Assembly (NCBI GenBank): GCA_963814315.1
Contig: CAWFCG010000001.1
Coordinates: 904,504-968,503, forward strand
Direction of reading: 5' to 3'
Length of the DNA: 64,000 nucleotides
Origin: JAFMJV01 sp963814315
GTDB lineage: Bacteria; Chloroflexota; Limnocylindria; Limnocylindrales; CSP1-4
Part shown: piece after piece, positions 35,402 through 42,545 of the stretch
Layout: each line of letters opens with the position of its first letter
Numbering within the stretch: the stretch's first letter is position 1
Made by a program: the position numbers and the translations under genes
The notes under the pieces: generated by a model
The model's database searches: none
What the model was told of the DNA's origin: nothing
Seen by the model: the letters and a program-made list of their open reading frames with translations, nothing else

Positions 35402-35780
35402 CGTGGCGGCAAGGAAAGGCGCCGGAAGCGACCCTCCTCATGGCCGGCTCGCGGTCGTCGTCGCGAACCTGAAACCCGGGCCAAAGCCGCTTCCGGCGCT
35501 GGAACGTTCCTCACACCTGTTGGCGTTTCTGTCTTCCGAAACCCGGACGGTCGTCGCGTGCGAATCCCTCCGCACATCGCCACGGGTGGCGTTACCGTAC
35601 TTCGCCACTGCGCGACACCACCTAGGGCACCGCGTGGTGCAGGAGGGGCAGTGTCCCCAACGAGTGGAGGGGCCGTCAAGCCGGTTATCCACCAACAGCG
35701 GTGCACGGGCGCACCGCTGTGGATAAACGTGCTCGATTCGTGGAAAAGCGGCCCCCGAAGTGGATAGTCCACCGTCGCGC
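35402..35780. other. Intergenic region with DnaA-box palindrome
   Basis: No gene with recognisable features is seen between the rsmG start and csoR. The right half holds the DnaA-box pair and hairpin described separately, plus weaker box-like sites around 35739-35747 (CGTGGAAAA) and 35759-35767 (AGTGGATAG). The left half shows nothing notable. Weak reading frames here have no family signature. Confidence 0.5.
35685..35726. repeat. Inverted repeat with two DnaA boxes flanking a 10-bp stem
   Basis: TTATCCACC (35685-35693, plus strand, one mismatch to the DnaA consensus TTATCCACA) and a perfect TTATCCACA on the minus strand (35726-35718) point toward each other. Between and partly overlapping them is a perfect 10-bp stem ACAGCGGTGC / GCACCGCTGT with a six-base loop. 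The whole unit is a near-palindrome of about 42 bases. It sits beside rsmG, a gene often found near replication origins. Confidence 0.6.
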
Positions 35781-36137
35781 CTAGGTTTCCGGCCCGGACC
35801 GGCTCGCGCGTGCTGGTCGGCCCAGGCTTCGGCGAACGACCTCCATGACCTCATCGGTGAGGACCTCCGCGTCCCCGCGCTTGGCCGCTGCCGTGACGCA
35901 ACCGTGGACATGGTCCTCCATCAGCAGCATCGAAACCGAGTCGATGGCGGCGCGTAGCGCGGCTGTCTGTTGCAGGACGTCGACGCAGTCTTCATCACGC
36001 TCGATCATGCGTGCCACGCCGCGGACCTGTCCTTCCATGCGTGCCAGCCGTCTCAGTACTTGCTCGCGTGAGCCGCTATACGGTCGCGGAGGTCGGGCCT
36101 GTCGTCGCCTGACGCCGCCGGGGGTCGTGGCCACCAT
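35781..36137 (-). CDS. CsoR/RcnR-family metal-sensing repressor
   Basis: The 118-residue four-helix repressor has RRLARMEGQVRGVARMIERDEDCVDVLQQ, with the first ligand Cys, and MEDHVHGC, giving the H-x3-C pair. This Cys...His-x3-Cys set is the copper(I) site of CsoR, so copper is the likely signal. An N-terminal Arg/Pro-rich extension of about 25 residues precedes the first helix. No copper exporter is adjacent; the target genes may be elsewhere. A palindrome upstream probably mediates autoregulation. Confidence 0.87.
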   Translation of the reverse strand: MVATTPGGVRRRQARPPRPYSGSREQVLRRLARMEGQVRGVARMIERDEDCVDVLQQTAALRAAIDSVSMLLMEDHVHGCVTAAAKRGDAEVLTDEVMEVVRRSLGRPARASRSGPET

Positions 36138-36154
36138 GCCTCCTGCTTGTCCGG

Positions 36155-36177
36155 GGATACTGGGTGGGAGTATATCC
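36155..36177. promoter_or_regulatory. Candidate CsoR operator
   Basis: GGATACT (36155-36161) and AGTATATCC (36169-36177) form an inverted repeat around GGGTGGG. The AT-rich ends with a central G/C tract resemble known CsoR operators. It begins 18 bases upstream of the csoR ATG, a position that would block transcription or initiation. Confidence 0.5.
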
Positions 36178-36206
36178 GCTCCTGGCCACCCTGCCGGCGA
36201 GGCCCG

Positions 36207-36625
36207 TCAGGGGGCTGGCGGCTTCTCCGCCAGCAATTCAAGGACACCCCAGGTCACGATGACCATGCCCGCGATCGCCAGCCACAGGCCGGGCGCGTCG
36301 AGCGGTGTGAGGCTGTACTCCTCCTCGCCACCGATCAGGTCGATGGCCGCGGCGAGGAAACCCAAAACGCCGACCAGCAGCAGAACGACGTAGGTGGGGC
36401 CACGGTCGACGGCCAACTGCCGGCTCTTGGTGGTGTAAGGCAACAGGATGGTCAGGAGCATGAGCATGGCGGCGACGAACATGATCCAACCGGGTCCCGC
36501 GAAGCCCCACGCCGTTCGTACCTCCAGCACGACACCCCCAGCCTTCTGCCAACTGAGGGGCATGGCGACGATTGCGACGATGGCGCCGATAGCGATCAGC
36601 GTTCGTCCGCGCCCCAGTCCCCGCC

Positions 36626-36629
<4 letters not shown>
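36207..36629 (-). CDS. Four-helix membrane protein, unknown function
   Basis: I do not recognise the family. The 140 residues have four hydrophobic segments (LIAIGAIVAIVAMPLSW, WIMFVAAMLMLLTILLPY, TYVVLLLVGVLGFLAAAIDLI and GLWLAIAGMVIVTWGVLELL) and short loops, with a glutamate run between the third and fourth. The GTG at 36629 overlaps the hpt stop by four bases, so it is translated with hpt. Its tie to purine salvage is unclear. Confidence 0.75.
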
Positions 36630-37183
<554 letters not shown>

Positions 37184-37231
37184 AGGCTCCGCCCTCCTTG
37201 TGGTCTTGCAAGATGGTCGCTCCGCGAGAGA

Positions 37232-37657
37232 TCAATCACTGAGTTGGGCTGCCGCTGCGGTCAGCGCCGGCGCAGCCACCGGGACGCGTTTGGGCGGTGG
37301 CTGGCCCTCGATGCCGATGAGCGAGGCAGCTGCGTCGAGCCGACCGTACTTCAGCATCAGCGCCTTGAAGTCCCGGGCGTAGAACAGCTTGATGCGGATC
37401 ATCGGATAGAGCTCGCGCAAGTGGCGCAGCTTGCGGTTCTTCTTGCGCACCAGGCTCTGCTTGAGTGTGGTCAGCTCCAGGTAAAGGTCGAGGTCAGGCA
37501 GGTAGAAGTCAGGCGAGAACGACTCGACCACCATGCCATCGCTGTTCCAGCGGATGGGAAACGTGTGCGGCTCGTAGCGCCACTCGACCTTGTAGTAGTC
37601 AAGGATGCGCGCCAGCTCGGCCTCGCTGGCGTGCGCGAAACGGGGCGATCCGCTCAA
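37232..37657 (-). CDS. PD-(D/E)xK nuclease-like protein
   Basis: The 141-residue protein resembles small restriction-endonuclease-fold proteins: an N-terminal helix with Glu (EAELARILDYYKVEWRYEP), then FSPDFYLPDLDLYLELTTLK with the Asp and Glu of the motif, though the usual Lys comes three residues later than normal. A basic helix (LVRKKNRKLRHLRELYP) follows. Start is TTG at 37657, overlapping the upstream stop (TTGA). Nuclease activity is plausible but unproven. The 48-base gap to hpt allows co-transcription. Confidence 0.65.
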   Translation of the reverse strand: MSGSPRFAHASEAELARILDYYKVEWRYEPHTFPIRWNSDGMVVESFSPDFYLPDLDLYLELTTLKQSLVRKKNRKLRHLRELYPMIRIKLFYARDFKALMLKYGRLDAAASLIGIEGQPPPKRVPVAAPALTAAAAQLSD

Positions 37658-38013
37658 CGTGCCTGCCCGGCGAAGCGGGCCAGGAGCTGGTGGACGTCAC
37701 CGTCGAATCCGGCCAGCAACTCGTGTGTGTCAAGGACGTCATCCGCGCTGACCGGTGAACCATCTCCCGAGCCGCCAGCGACATCGGTGGACGCCCGCAC
37801 CAGATCACCGCCCTCCAACGTGGCCTTGTCGCCGTCGATCTGGATGGTCACGATGGCCACGGCCTGGGAGCCACAGTGATCGCATGAGAGGTCGATGAAG
37901 AACAGCTCTTCGCGTTGGGCCATGAGTTGGATGTGTCCCTGACCGTAGGCCTGTCCGCACGCGGCACAGCCGAAGGCTGCCAACTCGCTCGTCAACCAGC
38001 GCTCAGCGTCCAT
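37654..38013 (-). CDS. Small zinc-ribbon protein, unknown function
   Basis: From the ATG at 38013 the protein is 119 residues. It has a CAAC pair near residue 16 and a CDHC pair about 28 residues later, which should bind one zinc. The remainder is acidic, with an Asp/Ser/Gly-rich linker and a C-terminal helix (LLAGFDGDVHQLLARFAG). No family was recognised. It overlaps the nuclease-like gene by four bases, so the two proteins may act together. The longer upstream frame is not supported. Confidence 0.7.
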   Translation of the reverse strand: MDAERWLTSELAAFGCAACGQAYGQGHIQLMAQREELFFIDLSCDHCGSQAVAIVTIQIDGDKATLEGGDLVRASTDVAGGSGDGSPVSADDVLDTHELLAGFDGDVHQLLARFAGQAR

Positions 38014-38195
38014 GTCCCCAGTGTACGGCGCGTGTGGTGCCGACACGTTGCGCCGGTGTTCCATTCCGGAAACGAAACGCGGTCTGGGTCCGCGAGCGCT
38101 TGCAACGCGTGGTACAACGGGGCCACCCAACGCGGCATGGGGCGACCCAGGAGCCGCACGGAGTACATCGAATCAGCAGGGGAGGATCAGAGTCC

Positions 38196-39101
38196 ATGGG
38201 CTTGAACCACAAGCGAGCCATCGTCGTGTCCGCGGCAGCGCTGTTGGCCTTGTCCGCCGCGGCACCCGTCGTGGCGCAGGACAGCGAGCAGGACATGCTC
38301 GCGCGCATCCAGGAAGCGGGCGTCATCCGCATGTCCACCGACCCGGCTTATCCGCCGCAGTCCGAGCTCGTCAACGGCGAGATCGTCGGCTTCGATGTCG
38401 ACGTCGGGCGTGAGATCGCGACACGTCTCGGTGTCGATCTGGCGCTGGAGACGCCCGACTGGGCACTCGTCTCGGCCGGCTCATGGGGTGACCGCTGGGA
38501 CTTCAGCGTGGGCTCCATGACCATCACCAGCAAGCGCCAGGAGGCGCTTGACTTCACGCAGCCCTACTACTACACCCCTGCCCAGGTGGCCGCGCACGCG
38601 GACGCCGGCATCGATACCATCGACGACCTGGCCGGCAAGACCATCTGCGTGGGCGAGGCCACGACGTACCTTGAGTGGCTCAACGGCACGCTCGACTTCG
38701 GCACCGAGACCCCCGATGCGGTCCCGCCCGAGGGGGCCACTGTCGTGACCCGTACCACCGACCGCGACTGCGCCCAGGAATGGGGCCTCGGTCGCATGGA
38801 CTACGAGGGCTGGGTGACCTCCGCTACCGTGGTCGATGACGCCATCGCCGACGGCATCCCCGTGGTGAAGCTGGGTGATCCCGTCTACTACGAGCCGCTG
38901 GCCGTGGCCTTCGACATCAACGTCGAGGACAACGACTCGCTGGTGGCCGCCGTGGACGCCATCGTCGGCGAGATGCACGCAGACGGCACGCTCAGCGAGT
39001 TGAGCCTGAAGTGGTTCGGCGAGGATCTCACCATGAAGGTCGGCGCAGCTGCCGACGATGCGATGCCAGAGGACGGGACGTCCGCAGAGGATGGGGAGTA
39101 G
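38196..39101 (+). CDS. Amino-acid ABC transporter substrate-binding protein
   Basis: This is a secreted binding protein of the polar amino-acid (type 3) family. The 301 residues start with a signal peptide (HKRAIVVSAAALLALSAAAP, cut likely after VVA), then AGVIRMSTDPAYPPQSEL, FDVDVGREIATRLGV and DFSVGSMTITSKRQEALDFT. There is no lipobox cysteine. The C terminus adds an acidic, low-complexity tail. The ATG at 38196 follows GGGGAGGA about 11 bases upstream. It is followed by permease and ATPase genes of the same family. Confidence 0.93.
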   Translation: MGLNHKRAIVVSAAALLALSAAAPVVAQDSEQDMLARIQEAGVIRMSTDPAYPPQSELVNGEIVGFDVDVGREIATRLGVDLALETPDWALVSAGSWGDRWDFSVGSMTITSKRQEALDFTQPYYYTPAQVAAHADAGIDTIDDLAGKTICVGEATTYLEWLNGTLDFGTETPDAVPPEGATVVTRTTDRDCAQEWGLGRMDYEGWVTSATVVDDAIADGIPVVKLGDPVYYEPLAVAFDINVEDNDSLVAAVDAIVGEMHADGTLSELSLKWFGEDLTMKVGAAADDAMPEDGTSAEDGE

Positions 39102-39122
39102 TCCTTATCCGCTCCCTCGACC

Positions 39123-39154
39123 GGCGATGGGGACGCTTCGGCGTCTCCATCGCC
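39123..39154 (+). other. 14-bp stem-loop with TTCG tetraloop after the binding-protein gene
   Basis: A stem of 14 base pairs (one G-T wobble) closes on the very stable tetraloop TTCG (39137-39140), 21 bases after the stop codon. No T-tract follows, so it is more likely an mRNA-stabilising or attenuating element between the binding protein and the permease than a full terminator. Confidence 0.75.
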
Positions 39155-39327
39155 TGACCGTTCCGGTGTCCGGGATGCTTGAGGGTCTGGTCAGTCACAC
39201 ATCGCACGGCGTCTCCACATGACCGTCGCCCACGACCCCATCGTCTCCGAGAATCCTGCGGGCCGATTCGCGTCGGCGACTGCGCTTCCGCGCGGCCTTC
39301 GCGGTCACGTGGATCCTGTTCATCGGG

Positions 39328-40023
39328 ATGTTCGCAGTGTGGCTGCTGTCGATCCCCCGTGTCGAACCCGAGTTCATCCGCGCCCAGATGGCCTACGTCC
39401 TGGCCGGCGTGCCCATGACGGTGATCGTTTCGGTCGCGTCGATCTTGCTCGCCATCGTCTTCGCGCTCCTCGGGGCCATCGGCCGCATCTCCCCGGTCGC
39501 TCCCATCTACGCCTCGGCATCGCTCTACGTCTCGCTCGTCCGCGGCACCCCGCTCATCGTCCAGATCCTGTTCTTCTACTTGGCTCTGCCCCAACTCATC
39601 CCCGAGGCTGCCCAGATCCCCGGGCTGGTCATTGGCACCTTCGCGCTGGCCTTCAACTACGGCGCCTATATGACCGAGATCTTCCGCGCCGGTATCCAGG
39701 CCGTGCCCCACGGGCAGCGCGAGGCGGCCATGGCGCTGGGTATGGGCGAGCGCCGCATCATGAGCAAGATCGTGTTGCCGCAGGCCGTGCGCATCGTCAC
39801 GCCCGCCATCGGCAACGAGTTCATCGCCATGGTCAAGGACTCCGCGCTGGTCGCGTTCATCGGCGTGCAGGAGCTGCTGTGGCGGGCCAAGACGCTCGGC
39901 GCGGCCAACTTCCGCACCCTGGAGATGCTCATCCTCGCGGCGACGGTGTACTGGATGCTGACGCTCATCCTGACCTTCTTCCAGGACCGCCTGGAGAAGC
40001 GCATGGCACGAGGTGATCGCTGA
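39328..40023 (+). CDS. Amino-acid ABC transporter permease (N terminus uncertain)
   Basis: This is the inner-membrane permease of the HisM/GlnP type. It has five hydrophobic helices and the ATPase-contact EAA loop (GQREAAMALGMGERRIMSKIVLPQA). Conserved helix-1 sequence (RAAFAVTWILFIG) reads in frame before the ATG at 39328, but no ATG, GTG or TTG start lies in that frame before an upstream stop at 39220. An ATG at 39219 is in a different frame. The true start may therefore be lost to a one-base frameshift near 39270-39290, or a rare CTG may be used. The stop overlaps the ATPase start by one base. Confidence 0.8.
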   Translation: MFAVWLLSIPRVEPEFIRAQMAYVLAGVPMTVIVSVASILLAIVFALLGAIGRISPVAPIYASASLYVSLVRGTPLIVQILFFYLALPQLIPEAAQIPGLVIGTFALAFNYGAYMTEIFRAGIQAVPHGQREAAMALGMGERRIMSKIVLPQAVRIVTPAIGNEFIAMVKDSALVAFIGVQELLWRAKTLGAANFRTLEMLILAATVYWMLTLILTFFQDRLEKRMARGDR

Positions 40024-40916
40024 TGGTGGCGCTGGGCGAGGTCGTCCTGGAGGCGACCGATATCGAGAAGTACTTCGGTGACCACCATGTGCTGCATGGC
40101 GTCAGCCTGGCCGTGCGCCGGCACGAGACGGTGATGCTCATCGGCCGCTCCGGCTCCGGCAAGACCACCTTCCTGCGCTGCCTGAACTTCCTCGAGGAGC
40201 CCACCAAGGGCAGCGTGGCCATGGGCAGCCTGCACATCGAGGCGGACCCGCTGCAGAAACGCCGACGGCAGCGGCGGGGTGACATCCGCCAGCTGCGCCA
40301 GCAGACCGGCATGGTCTTCCAGGAGTTCAACCTCTTCCCGCACATGAACGTGCTGGACAACTGCATCGAGGCCCCCACGCACGTCAAGGGTGTCAGTCGC
40401 GACGAGGCGGTCGCGACCGCTGAACGCTACCTCGACAAGGTGCAGCTGCTCGACAAGCGCGACGAGTTTCCCGACCGCATGTCCGGTGGCCAGAAGCAGC
40501 GCGCTGCCATCGCTCGCGCACTGTGCATGGAGCCTGAGGTGCTGCTCTTCGATGAGCCCACCAGCGCGCTCGATCCCGAGCTCATCGGCGAGGTCATCGT
40601 GGTCATGGAGCAGCTCGCACACGAGGGCTCCACGATGATCGTGGTCAGCCATGAGATGGCCTTCGCGCGGGAGGCTGCCGACCGCGTGCTCTACCTCGAG
40701 GATGGCCTGATCGTGGAGGAGGGTCCGCCCGAGCAGGTGCTCGATGATCCCCAGGAAGAGGCCACCAAGCTGTTCTTGCACCGTTTCCTCAGCGAGGGCG
40801 CCAGGGCGCCTACCGTGGCCGACCCGGCGCCGCCATCACCGCTGATGGGTATCCCTGGTGGGGGTAGCTCTGCTCACGACGTCAGTGGTCGCACACGTGG
40901 GGGTTTGCCCAAGTGA
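40023..40916 (+). CDS. Amino-acid ABC transporter ATPase
   Basis: This is the GlnQ/HisP-type ATPase of the preceding system. The 297 residues have Walker A GRSGSGKT (about 42-49), Q-loop GMVFQEFNLFPHMNV, signature MSGGQKQR, Walker B VLLFDEPTSALDP and the switch His in VSHEM. The C-terminal 50 residues are a Pro/Gly-rich extension. The ATG at 40023 overlaps the permease stop (TGATG). The order binding protein, permease, ATPase is complete with one permease, which probably homodimerises. Confidence 0.94.
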   Translation: MVALGEVVLEATDIEKYFGDHHVLHGVSLAVRRHETVMLIGRSGSGKTTFLRCLNFLEEPTKGSVAMGSLHIEADPLQKRRRQRRGDIRQLRQQTGMVFQEFNLFPHMNVLDNCIEAPTHVKGVSRDEAVATAERYLDKVQLLDKRDEFPDRMSGGQKQRAAIARALCMEPEVLLFDEPTSALDPELIGEVIVVMEQLAHEGSTMIVVSHEMAFAREAADRVLYLEDGLIVEEGPPEQVLDDPQEEATKLFLHRFLSEGARAPTVADPAPPSPLMGIPGGGSSAHDVSGRTRGGLPK

Positions 40917-40926
40917 CGAGTCGGCG

Positions 40927-41640
40927 CTAGATCTCCCCCAGGTAGGAGCGGCGCACGTCCTCGTTGGCGGCCAGGCCGGCGGCCGAGTCAGACAGGATGA
41001 TGCGGCCGGTCTGGAGCACGTAGCCGCGATGCGCGATGGTCAATGCCGTGGCCGCATTCTGTTCGACCAGGAGGATGGCGGCACCCTCAGCATGGATGCG
41101 CTCGATGGTCTCGAAGATGTACTCGACAAGATTTGGCGCAAGGCCCATGGAGGGCTCGTCGAGGAGCAGGATCCGCGGCTTGGTCATGAGTGCCCGGCCC
41201 ATCGCCAACATCTGCTGCTCGCCACCCGAAAGCGTGCCTGCGATCTGCTTGCGCCGCTCCTTGAGGCGCGGGAACATGGCGTAGGCGTTGGCGACACCCT
41301 CGGCGACGAGCTTGTCATCGTCGACGGTGTAGGCACCCATCAGGAGGTTCTCCTCGACGGTGAGCTGCGCGAAGATCCGTCGCCCCTCGGGGACCTGGAC
41401 CACGCCGCGCGTCACCACCTGATGCGGCGCCACGTGCGTGAGATCCTCGCCGTCGAGCGTGATGCTGCCAGACTTCGGAACGAGCACGCTGCTGATGGTA
41501 TTGAGCGTGGTGGTCTTGCCGGCGCCGTTGGCACCGATGAGCGTGACGATCTCGCCCTCTCCGACGGTCAGCGAGACCCCGCGCAGGGCGTGGATCTTGC
41601 CGTAGTAGGTGTGCAGGTCGTTGATCTCGAGCAGGGCCAT
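40927..41640 (-). CDS. livF: Branched-chain amino-acid ABC transporter ATPase
   Basis: This is the second ATPase of a LivFGHMK system for branched-chain (or related) amino acids. The 237 residues have Walker A GANGAGKT, signature LSGGEQQM, Walker B ILLLDEPSMGL and a His switch region (LLVEQN). The fit to LivF is very good, including length. Two bases separate it from livG. It converges on the polar amino-acid ATPase gene. Confidence 0.95.
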   Translation of the reverse strand: MALLEINDLHTYYGKIHALRGVSLTVGEGEIVTLIGANGAGKTTTLNTISSVLVPKSGSITLDGEDLTHVAPHQVVTRGVVQVPEGRRIFAQLTVEENLLMGAYTVDDDKLVAEGVANAYAMFPRLKERRKQIAGTLSGGEQQMLAMGRALMTKPRILLLDEPSMGLAPNLVEYIFETIERIHAEGAAILLVEQNAATALTIAHRGYVLQTGRIILSDSAAGLAANEDVRRSYLGEI

Positions 41641-41642
41641 CG

Positions 41643-42542
41643 TCAGTCCTCCCGTTCCGGCGTGGCCGGCGGTTCGGCAGTGGCCGGCGGTTCCGGCCTG
41701 ACGGGTGCGTCAACCCCCGTCAGGCTCGCCTCGGGTCGCGCAGTTCCCGCTTCGACGCGTTTGGCCTCTGCCTCCGCGGCAGCCTTGCCCAGATACGCCT
41801 CGATGACGCGTTTGTCACTCTGGATCTGGGCCGCTGTGCCTTCGGCGATCCGCTCGCCATAGTCGAGCACGGTGATGCGTTCGCTGATGTCCATGACGAC
41901 GCGCATCTCATGCTCGATGAGCAGGATGGTGATGCCCAGGTCGTCGCGCAATCGGCGGATGAGACCGGTCATGCCGCGCGTCTCGGCCGGGTTCATGCCC
42001 GCCGTGGGCTCGTCTAGCAGCAAGAGCCGCGGGCTGGTGGCGAGCGCGCGCGCGATCTCCAGGCGTCGCTGGTCACCGTAGGGCAGGTTGCTCGCCAGCA
42101 GGTCATGGCGACCCCCCGTCAGGCCGACGTAGTCGAGCAGCCGGTGTGCCTCCTCGAGTGCTTCGGCCTCCTCTGCCCGCTGGCCGCGCGTCCTGAGCAC
42201 GGCGCGGATCCAGCTGGATGAAAGATGCTGGTGTTCGCCAACCAGCACGTTCTCGGCCGCGGTCATGCCGCCGAACAGCCGGATGTTCTGGTACGTCCGC
42301 GACAGTCCCAGCCGGGCGATCTTGTCCGGTCGCAACTCATGGATCTCGGTACCAGCCAGGCTGATGGTGCCATCGTCGATCTGGTAGAAGCCAGCGATGC
42401 AATTGAAGAACGTCGTCTTGCCGGCACCGTTGGGGCCGATGACGCTGACGATGGCGCCTTCATCGAGATCGAAGGTGAGGTCATTGACCGCCGTCAGGCC
42501 ACCGAACCGCTTGGTGGCATTACGGGCTTCGAGCAGCGCCAC
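41643..42542 (-). CDS. livG: Branched-chain amino-acid ABC transporter ATPase
   Basis: This is the first ATPase of the Liv system. The 299 residues have Walker A GPNGAGKT, the LivG-specific loop LGLSRTYQNIRLFGGMT, signature LPYGDQRRLEIARAL, LLLLDEPTAGMNP and LLIEHEM. The last 45 residues form a Glu/Pro/Ala-rich extension not in standard LivG. GTG start at 42542, three bases after livM. Confidence 0.95.
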   Translation of the reverse strand: MALLEARNATKRFGGLTAVNDLTFDLDEGAIVSVIGPNGAGKTTFFNCIAGFYQIDDGTISLAGTEIHELRPDKIARLGLSRTYQNIRLFGGMTAAENVLVGEHQHLSSSWIRAVLRTRGQRAEEAEALEEAHRLLDYVGLTGGRHDLLASNLPYGDQRRLEIARALATSPRLLLLDEPTAGMNPAETRGMTGLIRRLRDDLGITILLIEHEMRVVMDISERITVLDYGERIAEGTAAQIQSDKRVIEAYLGKAAAEAEAKRVEAGTARPEASLTGVDAPVRPEPPATAEPPATPERED

Positions 42543-42545
42543 GGC

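Noticed and set aside
35371..35772. Minus-strand 133-residue open frame over the DnaA-box region
   Set aside because: No ribosome-binding site, no family resemblance, and it spans the inverted repeat; composition looks non-coding.
39219..40016. Plus-strand 265-residue open frame from ATG 39219
   Set aside because: After its first 20 codons it is an out-of-frame shadow of the permease, Arg/Pro/His-rich without hydrophobic helices.
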